Shown here piece by piece: positions 43,711 through 59,908 of a DNA stretch of 64,000 nt. Where the stretch lies: assembly GCA_024449915.1 (NCBI GenBank), contig JAMZAV010001754.1, forward strand, positions 62,001 to 126,000, read 5' to 3'. Numbering within the stretch: the stretch's first letter is position 1; the number at the start of each line of letters is the position of its first letter. The stretch is from Sweltsa coloradensis (taxonomy: Eukaryota > Arthropoda > Insecta > Plecoptera > Chloroperlidae). The notes beneath the pieces are model-generated. The model did not search any database, was not told the DNA's origin, and worked only from the letters and a program-made list of their open reading frames with translations. Both the position numbers and the translations under genes were made by a program.

Positions 43711-44360
43711 CAACTCTATCGAACGCCTTGCTTGGGCCCCGTGTAGACTGCATCTACTTTTTGTCTTTTGTTTATGCAGTCAGCAATGTCCCCAGCAAAG
43801 AGGGGGAAGGGTACAGTAGAGCGCTTAGTAAAAACCCCATTTTTCTGCGGTGATTTGCTTTTTTTTACGGTTTAAGATATTTTTGTGAAAAACTCCTCGA
43901 AGATTTTTTAAAATAACGGTAGGAGGGAGATGGGCCTGTAGTTTGTCCCTTTAAAAACCATTCCTTCTGAAAAACAGGCTACTCTGCTCTTCCTTTTGGA
44001 AGGGTAAACCCATTTTTTATGACGATTTAAAAAAGTTAGCGAGAGGCGGCTTGGGGTACTCTGCAGGCTTACTACTTCCACTGGTATTTTTTTGGGCCCC
44101 AGGTGATTTGCCTTTTTTTTTAGATTTTTTAATATATTACATACTTCACTCTGGGAGACGGAAAACGACGATGATTTCCCCCATTGTTCATATATCTCAT
44201 TGGCAGGGGCCCCGGTGGGATCGCTGGAAAGAATTCGTTTGAAAAAAAATGGAAAACAGTTCGCAGCACGACTTCCTGTCCTGAGCCACCTCCCATTGTA
44301 TTCTACCTCAACGGAAATCCGTGCATTTCTCGACTTACTGCGAATGAAAGCCCACAGGCG
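43711..44360 (-). pseudogene. LINE reverse transcriptase fragment
   Basis: In order: LWAFIRSK.RN with NGRWLRTGSRAANCF following (44360-44230), NYRPISLLPLF...KIFEEFF (43950-43890), RSTVPFPLFAGDIADCIN (43825-43775), QKVDAVYTG, and after a frame change SKAFDRVDH. These are the expected RT blocks 0 to A of a Jockey/CR1-type element. The rest of the palm is lost. Confidence 0.75.
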
Positions 44361-45439
44361 TTTGGGTTTTATGGCTACGTAAAAATTATTTTATTGGGTT
44401 TTCCCTCAATTTATTTTTTTGAGTTCGTAAATATCCCTTTTTGGGGTTTGATATTCTATTTTATTGCAACAAGCCCAAACGTTTTTCCTTTCCTGTATGC
44501 ACGGTTTTTATGTTGTAAAGCTTTAATTTGTTTCTCTGTAAAACCAGAGGGGTATTTGTTTTATTTATACGAAATTTAGGAATATATCATAAGGGCCTCG
44601 TTTGGAGCTGGTAGAAAATGTTGCACGGTCGTTTACTCGTTGTGATTATTCATACGCCCCCGGTTTGCGTAGGCTCAGTTTTCAGGGCTTGAGTCGCTTT
44701 GCGCCAATTCAATTGCGATTCTATTTTAGGTTTGCGTTTTAAATTTAAAATTTTGGGTAATTTTAGTGAGCAATGAAGCAATAGGGTCGCCCACAGTAGG
44801 GGGATTTGCTATTGTGGAGATAGCAGCCCAATGTCTGGATTACAATGAATATTAGGCCAAGAAGTTATTTCCACGAGAGGGAGTTTGATTTTCTGGGAGA
44901 TTCAAGTCAGCCCCCCATCTCCATAAAGGGGACTGGTACTAGAGGAGGTGAAGACTCAGCTTGAATGGCCACCACTTCTCCAGCATTCTGACCCAGCTTA
45001 TCTCGGGGATGTGAAGTCGCCCACAGAATTACTACACACTGGGCCCTAACCTTGGATTGAAAGTAAAACGAGTGACAGATGTAAGGCTTCTATGATGTCG
45101 GGTTGGGGGATGCGGTATGAAAACAAAAGCCTATCAGAATTCTAGCATGGGAGGTGGGGGGGCAATCCCCCCAACACGGCCTCGATATCTGGAGTCTCGA
45201 GGTCCTCGCGCCCGTGATGACAACTTGGTTTGGCAGCGGGGGGACCCCGCCCCCTACTTGTATCTTGGGTTGGGACGAACCTGTCTCTAGGTGAACAGTG
45301 TTTTTGGACTGGTCGAGAACTTCGCCTTCGAGACATTATATTCAGAAAAAGTCTCGGAAACACAAATAATGCAACCTCAGTGTTTTCGGCATAGAAAATT
45401 TTGAAGTTATTCAGTCTGGTTCCGGAAATATACGCCGTT

Positions 45440-45545
45440 CAGTATTTAAGGTCCCCTCCCTTCTCTATTAAATTTTGCATAGGGGCTCTTTGCCTTTTGC
45501 AAATGAGACTAAATAAAAAAAAAAATAAATAAAAAAAGATGGGAA
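45440..45545 (+). mobile_element. 3' fragment of the 5S-headed SINE
   Basis: CTTCTCTATTAAATTTTGCA, TAGGGGCTCTTTGCCTTTTG, CAAATGAGAC and an A/T tail (AAATAAATAAAAAAA). Matches the tail of the copy at 61880-61965, in the same orientation. Confidence 0.6.
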
Positions 45546-45599
45546 AAGTAGCATTGTAATTGTCTTTCCCCAAAGCTTTCATGTTATTGACTTTTCGAG

Positions 45600-45840
45600 T
45601 TGGTGCTTATCTGACGGTTAAGAGTACCGCTCCAAGCGGCTTGGTTTTGGTTTGGCGGGTTAAAACGGGGGGCCCGCGTTTGGCTAGCAGTAAAGGGGTC
45701 CCCGGTTCGATCCGTTTTTAAAATTGCTAAAAATTTTTTTTTCACCAATCCCCCAACCCCAAAAGAAAAAGTTACGGCAATTTTTTTCACCCATTCAGTG
45801 TGAGTGGGGCCTCTATTGTTCATCACACGCTTTACTAAAG
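45600..45840 (+). mobile_element. tRNA-headed SINE-like repeat (left arm)
   Basis: CCCCGGTTCGATCC (45706-45719) is a B box. Upstream GCGTTTGGCTAGCAG and GGTTTGGCGGGTTA fit an anticodon arm and A-box region. The inverted partner at 62455-62690 has the better version (TTGGCTTTGCACGTGAAGGG, CCGGTTCGAGTC), reminiscent of tRNA-Ala. The 3' body ends ATTCAGTGTGAG. Not a functional tRNA. Confidence 0.62.
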
Positions 45841-46235
45841 GTAAACCCTTTCAAAGGGGGAAAATATTTTGGAAAAATTTGGCAAAGGTTGGCATTGGGA
45901 GAATGGGTACAGGGTTTAAATTTTTTGAAGGGTTGTAGAGTACGGTGGGGCCTATGGTAGCTCCCAAACTTTTAAAAGGGGAATTGTATAAATTAAACAG
46001 TTGTACTACAAGGGAAAAATTGACATGAAAGCGCACTGGAGATTGACTGTTTATTGAAACCCCAGCACCAAAAATGGTAGGAATAAACATTGAAAAAGGG
46101 GGGATACCTATTTTGTCGGACAACCGGGTCTTTTTGGTTTTAAAGTTATTTGTAGGGCCCTACTGGTCGGGTATGTTTGGGGAATAGAAGATACCGGTAT
46201 GTAAAAGGCACAAGTCACGTGTTTACTTTGATACT

Positions 46236-46650
46236 TTTCCTCATCATTTTTTTTTATTTTTTATTTTATTTATGTCTCATTTGAAACAGGCAATGTGCCC
46301 ACTGTGCAAATTTTTAATAGAGAAGGGAGGGGGGGAAAACCCCCGGTACCGGCACATACCCTACTCCCCCCAAAAAAGTCCCAAAGGGGGACCAACGGCT
46401 TTAGTCCCTCCAAAAGGACGGTGTAATTTTGAAGTCATATAGGTTCCCCACAACCCGGATCCCGAGCAGACGGCCAAGGAGAACAAGCTGTCACCAAGTT
46501 TAGAACCCTAGTCTGCTCTAGCCACGATATACTGTGTTTCAGGGCAGAGGGGCCCCACTCCACCCTGACCAGCCCGATTTGCTTAACTTCAGTTTCGAGG
46601 GGAACTGGTTAAACGACCGCGGCCCTAAATCGCTGGTGAAATGGCAAATA
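46236..46650 (-). mobile_element. SINE with 5S rRNA-like head (copy B)
   Basis: On the minus strand the head (46650-46530) reads GCCATTTCACCAGCG...GAAACTGAAGTTAAGCAAAT, CGGGCTGGTCAGG and then CCTCTGCCCTGAAACAC, the 5S internal promoter order. The body has CCGTCCTTTTGGAGGGAC and TTTGGGACTTTTTTGGGG. The tail is TTGCCTGTTTCAAATGAGAC with ATAAATAAAATAAAAA (46275-46240). No functional 5S RNA gene is implied. Confidence 0.7.
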
Positions 46651-46959
46651 AAACTGAAATTTGGGATTTTTTTAAAATTTAGAGTTAGGCCCAAAGTGTG
46701 TGAAGGTCATCTTTGGCTGGTTTATTTTTACTTTTTTTATTCTTTACCACTAGGAAGCTTTGAAAAACGCTTTTTCAGGCGCATTTTTGGGTGAGCGAAT
46801 TGGTGCATTGGCTCCCATTTTTTAATGTGGATTTTCTGTTGTTCTGTAAAAAAAATCTTTACTAAATTGAAGATTTTTTTAAATTTAAAAATTAAATTAA
46901 TAAAAAAATTAATTTTTTTTTTATTTTTTTAGGAATCAAAATTTTTTAAAAAAAAGAAA

Positions 46960-47440
46960 AAAAATCGTAAAATTGCGATTTCTAAAAAATAATACCTATT
47001 CAATGGCCTCAAATTTTCACCGAATATTTTATTTTAAATTTATAAAACTAAGGTTCTTAAAAAATCATTACAATAGGATAAAGCATTTGGTGTTATGTCA
47101 AAGAATTGTTTTAAAATAAAAAAAAACCCGTAAATTTATTTTCGAGAAATAATTTTTCGATTGCGTTCAAAATTTCACACAAAAAAATCTTAATTCATGG
47201 AATTAAGGTTCTGTGAAAAAATCATAAAAACGGATAAAGCAGGGTAGGTGTTAAAGTCGAAAATTTTTTTTTTAAAATAAAAAACAATTCGTAAAATTGC
47301 GATTTTCATGAGAAATAATTTTCCGTTACGCTAAAAAAACGGGGAGTTCAAAGTTCAGAGATTTTAAGGCCTCCATAAAATTTCATTCCAAGGGAGTATG
47401 GGTTTTAGCCGGAATCGTGTTAACAAAAGACAAAAAAAAC
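46960..47440 (+). repeat. ~155-bp tandem block (copy B)
   Basis: GGATAAAGCA at 47077 and 47232, with AAGGTTCT before each. It ends CATAAAATTTCATTCCAA then AACAAACAAAAAA at 47360-47455. Collinear with 2690-3170. Confidence 0.6.
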
Positions 47441-47516
47441 AAACAAAAAAAAAAATCCGGATTTTTTTTTCCAGTGTAGTGAAAGGGATCTTCGTTTATT
47501 TGTACGCCATCCAACA

Positions 47517-47740
47517 ATTCCCACACTGAAAAATTTTTAGGAAAGTTCGTTACCAGCAAGCAAAAGTTGTTGACAAGGAAGGGAAAAATGGAACAATAGT
47601 AGGTCTATACTTGGTTTTTTCAGTTAAGAACGCCGCTACGTACCGTGGATCACAGCACCCCGCCCCACAATGGATAGACTACCGGGGAGGAAATCTGTCT
47701 GCTCTCCAAAACCATCGGGATTTGCAACACAACAGTTTTT
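47517..47740 (+). repeat. LTR-like direct repeat, left (copy B)
   Basis: Smeared start (AATTCCCACACTG), AAGAACGCCGCTACGTACCG inside, end TTGCAACACAACAG. The partner is at 51204-51425, 3.5 kb downstream. Confidence 0.5.
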
Positions 47741-48060
47741 TAAAAAAAAACCAACTTACTTTAATAGGGCCTAAATATTTCAAAAATAAAAAAATAATTT
47801 AAAAAAATTATTATTTCTGTCTATCCCATTCGATTTTAAAAAAAAATTTCATCGCCTAGTTTAAAGACTTGTATCGAGACAACTCAAAATAAATATACTT
47901 TACACAACTCATGGGCGCAGTGTGTCGAATTTTTACTGCGGATGGATTTTAAAGGAAAAAAAAAAAAAAAAAGTCTTGAAAAAAAGCTGCCCCAAATATA
48001 GGGCCTCTCACTGAAAAGAATGATGTGATGATGATGAGATGATTTTATTTATGTTTAACA

Positions 48061-48169
48061 GAAAGATGGTTTACGTAAATGGGGGGCCCGCCCCCACCCC
48101 CCCCCCCCGGCCGGGGCTGCCGCCCCTGGAACCGCTCCTACACGACATCGCGCGATTCGTTTTCCGCCG
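48061..48169 (+). repeat. GC-rich hairpin repeat (copy B)
   Basis: ATGGGGGGCCCGCCCCC...CCCGGCCGGGGCTGCCGCCC, CGCTCCTACACGAC. Same cassette as 24662. Confidence 0.72.
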
Positions 48170-48949
48170 AAAATAGTTGTTGTTGTGCACGCTTTTAATG
48201 GACAATTTGTGTGTGTGTAAAACACAGATTTTTTGTAAAAATTTCGCAAAAATTTACCTTTTTTAGAGGGTTAGCTTTTACCTTATACACCCTGGAATGG
48301 GTTATTTTTTATATTTTAAACATTTGTTTTTTGGTCATCCTTATAATAGGCCAGGCCCAGCACTTAAAAACCCAAAAATTTGGGCTTACCCACTATTGAG
48401 GCATCAAAATTAAAAATTGTAGGGGTAAATACCTGGTCTGTCCAGTTTCGGGGGTTGACAGCACTCTAGGCCTAGCCCTGCGAGGGCCCACGCCCACCTG
48501 TTTGGGGAAAACGGAGCTAGCCCCCACTTTACTTCTACATCTTATTAGTACAAAACACATACTTCACTGTCATAATATCAATTCACCATTTTATTTGTTT
48601 TTTTTGTTACCGTCGTAATTCCACTCCTAAAAACAACAAAAACGGCGTCTTTCGGCCACCCCCCCAAAAACTCGCAAAACAAAAGTGGTACTGTCAAATT
48701 TTCCCTAAAAAAACCCCGCATTTAGTTTTTATTGACAAAAGTTGGCAGCACCAAAACATCCCTTAAAATAGTTCTTACCATTGCCGAGAGGTACTGTACG
48801 ACTGTAGGTAGGTAAAGTTTTTAAAAATTTGCCAAAGAACTTTTAAACGGAAAGACAACACACTCGACCACACAAGGCAAAAGATGAGATACGGGGGGTA
48901 CTCTCAAAGGTAGGGCCTAAACAATAAGATTGACTTTCAAAAGCCAGTT

Positions 48950-49130
48950 TATAATTTAAAAAAAATGACTCGAATACCTGAAGGTTTTTGCAGGGGTTTG
49001 ACTTTTTTTGTTTTGAGTGGGGAGAGCCCCTTGTAAAACCGGGGGGGGCTGGGAAACGAGGCGGAACACGACAAACTGGACAAAAGTACCTGTAGACAAT
49101 AATGACGTGTTGTAATGTTTTGAGAAAAAA
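48950..49130 (+). repeat. Shared segment of the composite repeat (copy B)
   Basis: CTCGAATACCTGAAGG...GGGAAACGAGGCGGAACACG...GTACCTGTAGACAATAATGA. The (GTT)n has been smeared to T-runs. The ATACCTGAAGG and GTAGACAATAA words match copies D and E better than copy A does. Confidence 0.68.
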
Positions 49131-49859
49131 ATGTATTTTTAAAATTTTAAAAATTTTACACAGTTGACATAAATTAATAAAATTTTTATATTTGTACATT
49201 ACGAGGATTTAGTACCCGGGGGTAAGTTTTTAAAATAAAAACCCCGTGCATATTTTTTTATTTTTTGAAATCGACATTTTAAAAGCTTGTAAAGTATTTC
49301 TGGACAAGATTTTTATTATTTTTTGATATCATTTTTATTTTTTTTGCTTTAGTATTAGCTAATTTTTTGAAAAGCCTATATGCACTTGTGGAGGGGAACT
49401 CTGTTGTTGGTGGCAAAAAATAAAAAAAAATAAAATAAAGAAGGTGTTTAAAATTGAATAGATTAGTTCTTTTTGGTTTCAATTGATAGGTTGGAAAGGA
49501 TTGGAACAATTTAAAAAATTTAAATTTTAAAGGTTTTTTTTAAAAATTTGGGGGTATTGACCAATAAAACAAGATGAGGGGGGTTAAATTGTAAAAGGAA
49601 GTGTTAAAATTAAGTTATTTCCCCAACAGTTTTTAAGCATATTTTCAACAGTTTGTGTAAAGGGAAGGTCTTTTGGGGGGTGTGGAAGAAGCTACTTACA
49701 ACAACCTACCATTTTCTTGTTGGGAGTTGGGTAAGTAGTGTGGTTTTTTGTTTGATTGCTGTCGTAAAAACCGTTTTTTAAAATTGGATTTTGGAATTCT
49801 TACGAATAAAACCTACCCTTGCGACTTGGGACTTGGTAACGTTCGATTTAAACCTTTGG

Positions 49860-51000
49860 GGGAATAAAACAAAACAGTAGGTCTCTGGCGGCGTGGAATA
49901 GGGATTTGGGGGAGGACGCCCCTGTGGAAAAAAATGTTTTTGGTAGTTACGAAATATAAGAAATTATGATTGATATTTAAATTTTTACCAAATTTTTGCA
50001 ATTTAGAAAGCATTAAAATAATACCAAATGATTTATACAACCATTTTCTCATCAAAACTACCTGAAAGGTTTTTATCTAAATTGACTTTTGGGTCCGGAA
50101 TGGAGTTACAGGCTTAAGACATAAATTTAACATTATTTTATTAGCCATTCACTACCGATTAATGTCGTGTTTTATATGTAAGAAAACACCAGAGGAAAAT
50201 GTTAAACCCAAAACCCCCCTTTTTGAATTTTAAATTTTTTTTTATCCCCCGCGGTTTTTAGGGCCAGATTTGTTTGGTGGGTGAAAGTAGGCCTGGCCTG
50301 CACATGTTTAACGTTAGGTTTCTTTAAAAAAATATAAAACTCGAAAGGTGTATTTCCTAATACAAATTAATCTGGAGAATATTATTATTTAACCAGGTTT
50401 TCAGTTTACCTAGGGTACCATGGTGTAAAGCGGAAAAAAAACACCCTAACAAACACTGAGCAGCCTACCAATTTTTTTGAAAAAAATTGAAGTTTTGGGA
50501 TAAAGAGGTTAAAATTTTTTAAAAATTTAAATTTTTTAAAAATTATCAGTTTTCTTTTTTGCCAGAAATTTGACACCCAGGGGTGGTTTTAAAAAATGGT
50601 CCAAACCCTCAATTTCCCCCCTTCGTTTTCACATTGTTTTTTTTAAATTTGGTAAGTTGCAAGCTAATCTCAAGGAATTTTTAACCTGGGTTGTTTGGCT
50701 CTTTGTTTTTTTACAAACCTTTCCCTTTTTTTGAAATCAGTAGTGAGGAAACTCCCAATAAAATCCTTATTCTTTCAATTTTATTTTTTTTTAAACTTTC
50801 TTCCCCGGGATCCCCTTTTTCTGAAACATTTTTTTTTTTGTCTGGACATTTCAAAAAAAAATTTTCAATTGGGCCTAAATTTGAAGCTTGGACGGCACAA
50901 ACCCTTTTACCCCCATCTTGTAAACCCTGATGGCCCCCCTGCGCTCCATCACCTTTTTTTTCCATACCCAAAAAAAACGCCAGGCCGCCCTTACCTTAAA
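49860..51000 (+). repeat. 1.1-1.4-kb insert, left-arm copy
   Basis: Inverted partner of 52196-53573. AACTACCTGAAAGG.TTTTATCTAAA (50058) and ATTTGCAATTTAGAAAGCA-type words (49995) are shared. Copy A (5600) lacks this stretch. Heavily smeared. Confidence 0.55.
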
Positions 51001-51203
51001 CTTTTGAATACTTTTCCCCTACCTGAAGCATCGAGCCCAGTTTTTGAGAGGGCCAAAATGGTAACCCCGGAAGAAAGGGGAAAAAGGGAAAAATTTAACA
51101 AAGCCCCCAGACAAACACGTGGGACAAAACCCCTCAATTTATTTATAGTAATTATATTTTATGGGATCGGAACATTTCCAAAAAAAATTTTATTTTAATA
51201 AAA

Positions 51204-51425
51204 ATGAATAACAGTTTTTAGGAAAGTTCAGTTACCACAAGAAAGTTTTAAAAAAGGAAGGGAAAAATAAGCTAGGCTTCCCTAGGCCTATTGGTTTTCG
51301 TTTAAAAGCCCACAAAACCATGGTAAGCCTGTCCCCTACAATTGGATTAAACTACCGGGTAAAAAAAAAACTCTGGGCTTTTAAAACCCTCTTTTTGGGG
51401 TTTTTTTTGGCAAACAAATTTTCAA
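51204..51425 (+). repeat. LTR-like direct repeat, right (copy B)
   Basis: CAGTTTTTAGGAAAGTTCAG at 51211, smeared middle, end near GGCAAACAAATTTTC. It sits just left of the palindrome axis. Confidence 0.45.
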
Positions 51426-51650
51426 AATTAACCCAAAAAATTTTCTAGGATTCAAATTTACGTAGCCCTAGGCCTACCGTACTTTTACTAGGCCTAGTAG
51501 GGCTAGGGCTAGGCCACCTCGATCCAAGTCATGCATTTACTTAGGCCTGCCCTAGGCCTAGCTAGGTTTAGGTAATGAGTCGCACGATTTGCATATCTGC
51601 GGTTTATTAAAATATTAGGCCTTCTTAAGTATTTGTGTTAAATTTTTTTG

Positions 51651-51895
51651 GAAACTGTTGTGTTGCCAAATAGGCTACCGATGGTTTTGGAGAACAGACA
51701 CGAGTTTCCTACCCGGTAGTCAAGTCACATTGTGAGGGCGACAGTGCTGTGATCCATCGGTTTGTAGCGGCGTTCTTAACTGAAACCAAGTAGGCCTAGG
51801 GTATAGACCTACTTTTGCTCTATCTTTCCTTCCTTGTTAACAACTTTTGCTTGCTGGTAACTGAACTTTCCTAAAAACTTGTTCAGTGTGGGACA
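51651..51895 (-). repeat. LTR-like repeat, best-preserved copy (F)
   Basis: Minus strand: TGTCCCACACTGAACAAG ... TTCAGTTAAGAACGCCGCTA ... AAACCATCGGTAGCC ... TTTGGCAACACAACA, 245 bp, TG start and CA end. Only one copy is seen in F. No TATA box or poly(A) signal was convincing. Confidence 0.6.
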
Positions 51896-52195
51896 TTATT
51901 TGATTGCAAAATGGCACACTAAATTGGTGTTTCTTGACAATGTTTGACTCGTATCCCAGTACAAATATAACTTCAAGGCTATAAAGGGCCTACTACATTT
52001 GCATTGGTCTTGTCCACAGGTGTTGTCTGGGGGCCTAGTGTTGAAGTTTCTTCTCTTCTCTTCTTCCTTGTTACCATGTTGGCCATCTGCGACAAAACTA
52101 GACTCTGCATGCATGCAGGTATTGTGTGTAAAGCATCATTCACAATCAGTTCTAAGTCGTAAGGCGCAAGGCCTAAGGCGTAATATTTTGTATCC

Positions 52196-53573
52196 GGAGA
52201 AAAAAGGTCCGATGGAGCGCTAGTGAGCCATCAGCTGTTTAGCAAGATGGCCGGGTAAAAGGGGATAGCTGCCGTCCACACGCTTGGCTTACATTGCATG
52301 GACCCAATCTTGAAACCTACTTTTTCTGTTGAAATCGTCCAGTTACATAAAAGAAAATGATTCAGAACTATAGGTTGATACCTTGTGGTATAGTTAAAGT
52401 TTAAACATAATGAAAATCTGTAAAGAATAAGTGATTTTATATAGGGTACGTTCTTCTCACGTACTGCATTTCAAATTACTAGCGCCTATGATTTGTTTCC
52501 CCTAAATCTAAAACAAAGAGCATAAATTTTACTAATCCCAGAGTATAAAATATCCTTGTAGTATAATATGCTAATGCAAGCGTGGACTAGGCCTAGTAAT
52601 TTGACCAAAATGTTAATGGTCTAGAGCTGTGATAAACTGAGAGAACAGCGCGGAAAAATTAAACGGCCGCCTAGCTTGGCCTAGGGCTAGGCCTACTGTT
52701 TTGCCAGTTTCAACCATCCCTAGGTGTCAAATGACTCGGCTAGAAGAAAACTGATAATTTTTGTTACTAAAATATAAATTTAGAAAATGATTAACCAGTC
52801 TGTATCCCAAACTATCAATTTATTTCAATAAATTGGATAGGTTTGCGTCAGCTTTTTTTTTGTCTAGGCGTGTTGATCTCGCATTTACAGCCAAGTCGCC
52901 TAGCTAGGGCCTAGCAAACGTGCAAAACTCTGGCTTAAATAATAATATTCCTGGCCAGACTTAATTTCGTATTAGGCCATCACACCCTTTTTGAGCTTCT
53001 TATATTATTATTTAATGAAGAGCCTACACGAAATAATAAACATGTGGCAGGCCCTAGGCCTACTTTGACACCGCACCCAAAACAAATCTAGGCCTAAAAA
53101 TCTCGCGTGAACGGAGCTGACAAAGGCAATTTAAATGTGCAAAACGAAGGGCGATATGAGTTGAATCCATTTTTCAAACATCTGGTGTAATCTGCTTACC
53201 TACAAAATAAACACAGACATTAATCGGTAGTGTAATCGGCTAGATAAAATAAGTCTCAAAATAATTTCTTCATTCAAGAACCTGTCAAATCCACTGCCGA
53301 GACCCAAAAGTCAAGTTTAGATAAACCTTTCAGGTAGTTTTGTATGAGTAAATGGTTGAAATGGATGGAAATCTATTTGGTTACTGTATTTTAATTGCTT
53401 TCTAAATTGCAAATTTGGTGAATTAAATATACAATCATAATATTTCTTAGTATTTTCGTAGACTGACGCGATTCACATTGCGTTTTCCTATCAGGTGGGC
53501 GTACCTATCCCCGATTCTCTAGTTCCTCACTCGCGCGCCAGAGAGCCATACTGTTCCTTGTTTCCTCGGATTG
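52196..53573. mobile_element. ~1.38-kb insert absent from copy A
   Basis: Copy A reads ...ACACATATGGGCAATAAAAA directly into TATTACGCTTAGG (5590-5625). In F the same words are separated by 1.38 kb. The insert ends are similar: CCGGAGAAAAAAGG (52196) and, inverted, CCGAGGAAACAAGG (53573), suggesting short terminal inverted repeats. No open frame longer than 60 codons in the insert has a recognisable domain. Family unknown. Confidence 0.6.
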
Positions 53574-53796
53574 CCCAGTATGTGTTTCAATCAGAACGTT
53601 CACAACACGTCCCAAGTCGCAAGGCGTATGGTTTATGTCGTAACGAATTGCCCAAAATCCAAATTTTTACAACGGTTTCTTACGACGAGCCAATCACGAA
53701 CAAGGAAACTCCACAGCTGACTGTACGCGCATGCACAATACACAGGAGCAATGAAAAATGGTATGGTTGTTGTAAACGCCTAGCATTTCTTACGAC

Positions 53797-53853
53797 TTAC
53801 ACCTTACGCCTTAGACCTTGCGCCTTACGACTTAGAACTGATTGTGAATGATG
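53797..53853 (+). repeat. Inverted copy of the 52131-52185 motif
   Basis: TTACGCCTTAGACCTTGCGCC and GACTTAGAACTGATTGTGAA are the reverse complement of 52131-52185 with few differences. The same motif in direct orientation is at 5625-5680. It contains CTTACG/CTTAGA sub-repeats. Confidence 0.75.
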
Positions 53854-53859
53854 CTTAAG

Positions 53860-54289
53860 ATGGAAGATCCCAGAGAACTCGTTTCGTCGCTGGGATTTTG
53901 ATTGACAGGGGGTGTGAAAGTAGGACCGTACTTTTGCTCCTACGTCAGCAAGTTTTGGGCCAATCATGGTAGGTTTCTAAATTTCTGTGCAGTAGTCTTT
54001 TTTTTATTTCAAAAATTTGTTGACAAGCAGTGAGCTATTTAGCTAGCTGGACCTTCCTGGCCCGAGCAGAGTGGACAAGAGGTAGATCGTATCTATCTAA
54101 AAAGTCGCCGACCTTTCTATTGATGGTCTCCGAAACCATCCAAAATTAAAATTTTTTTTCGCTTGAATAGAGTTAAATCCTTTCTTCCTTTCATTACGTA
54201 AACTGTAGTAATTTACCTTTTAAATGCCCTTTAATGTTAAAGATTTTAACTTAAATGTTTCACTGAAGTAAAATCAACACGAAAATGTT

Positions 54290-54290
<1 letters not shown>
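53860..54290. other. Unassigned, clean
   Basis: No gene or repeat recognised between the end of copy F and the homopolymer-rich stretch. Confidence 0.4.
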
Positions 54291-58300
<4,010 letters not shown>

Positions 58301-59908
58301 CCCTCTTAAATAACTTTTGGGTTTTTAAAAATGTTTTAAATTTTCTTTCCCACATTCCCACATGTTACAATTTATTTTCCCCCCCATTTTCGGGTCTTGT
58401 TTGTATTGGTCAATACCCCCAATATTTCAAAAAACCCTTTTAATTTAATTTTTAAAATTTGGGTACTAGGGCTAAATACCATTTCCATACCTAATCAAAA
58501 AAAAATTTTTTTTTTGAACCACAAAACTTTGATTTACTAATCGGCGGTGATTCAATTTCTAAACACATTTCCCTTTATTTTATTTTTTTTTATTTTATTT
58601 GCCCCAACAACAGATTTACCTCCACAAGTGCGATATGGGAAATTTTTCAAAAAAAATTACCCCTAATACAAAAAGCACAAAAAATAAAAATGTTTACAAA
58701 AAAAAAATAAAAAATCTTGCCCGCAATACATACAATGCTCTATAGTATTTCGATTTCAAAAAATTTAAAAAAAATAGCACGGGGTTTTTTATTTTAAACT
58801 TTCCCTTCCCGGTACATAAATCCCGTAATGTAAAAATTTATATAATTTTTTTAAATTTTTATGTCAACTGTGGTAAAATTTTTAAAATTTTAAAAATACA
58901 TTTTTTTCTCCCCCAACATTAAAAACCCACGTCACTTATTGTCTACAGGAACATTTGTCCAGTTTGTCGGGTTCCGCCTCTTTTCCCCAGGCCTCCTGGG
59001 TTACAAGGGGCCCTCCCCCGGCACTGCAACAAAAAAAAACAAGTCACCTGAAACCCCCTTTCAGGTATTCAGTCATTTTTTAAAAATTCACCCAACTAGG
59101 CTTTTGTAAGTCAATTTTTATTGTGTGGGGCCTCCTTTTGTAGAGTGGGGCCCGTATCTCAAAATACTTTTTCCCTTTGTGGGGGTCGGTGTTTTTGCCC
59201 TTTCCTTTTCAAGTTCTTTGGCAAATTTTAAAACATTACCTCCCTACAGTACAGAAACAGTACCTCTCGCAATAGTAAAAATTTTTTAAAGGCGATGTAT
59301 AGTGCAAAAAATTTTAAATTGTCAATAAATAATAAATGCGAGTGTTTAAAAAATTTGGGAAGTCCCCAAGGTTGTGTTTGCGAGTTATTGGGGCCCGGGG
59401 CCAGACGCCTTCCTTTGTTGTTTTAGGAGAGGGAAAATTTACGACGGTAACTAAAAAAAAAAATGGATGAATCTGACCCTTAGTGGACAGGAAGTATGTT
59501 TTTTGATACAATAAGATGTAGAAGTAAAGTAGGGGCTACCCTCCTTTTCCCGCTACAACAGGTGGGCGTACCCTACAGTAGGGCTGGGGCCCTAGACTAC
59601 TGTAAAAACCCCCAAAACTGGACAGACCGGGTATTTACCCTCCCAATTTTTTTTTTGATGCCTCAATAGTGGTGTAACCCCTAATTTGGGTTTTTAAGTG
59701 CTGGGGCCCTGGGCCTAGTTAGTAAGGAATGCCCAAAAAAACAAATGTTGTAAAATATAAAAATAACCCATTCCGGGTGTAGAAGGTGAAATTTTCCCTC
59801 ACTCGAAAAAAGGGTTTAAAATTTTTTGCGAAATTTAAAAAAAATCGGGTTTTTTTTAACACCCCCACAAAATTGTCCTTAAAGTACGTGCAAAACAAAA
59901 AATATTTT

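Larger units (their letters stand above)
42720..45545 (-). mobile_element. Jockey/CR1-like LINE inserted in the left palindrome arm
   Basis: Minus strand. The 3' end GAAATAAAGAATTTAAATAA is followed by (TAA)n at 42740-42720. RT signals upstream: KAFDRVDH with preceding QKVDAVYTG (43765-43711) is motif A with the catalytic Asp, NYRPISLLPLF (43950-43915) the N-terminal RT block, and LWAFIRSKSRNARISVEVEY (44360-44300) the pre-RT linker. The matching position in the other arm (near 62700) lacks it. Endonuclease and motif C are not readable. The right boundary is uncertain because a SINE-tail fragment (45440-45545) lies there. Sequence between 43000 and 44600 is smeared. Confidence 0.78.
51440..53690 (-). 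repeat. Composite repeat, copy F (clean, inverted)
   Basis: Reverse complement of copy A 5500-6330 and of copy B 49740-51430. From the right: AATTTTTACAACGGTTTCTT inverted, the 1.4-kb insert, CCTTACGACTTAG, the GAGTCTAG/CCCCCAGAC segment (52120-51960), the core GTGCCATTTTGCAATCAA (51925-51903), the LTR-like repeat, and an AGGCCT-rich end. This is the cleanest version of the A/B-type sequence. Confidence 0.75.

Noticed and set aside
50695..51198. 167-codon plus-strand frame, longest but one in the window
   Set aside because: It is the smeared copy of sequence that is clean and full of stops at 51980-52560 (-). The open frame is an error product.
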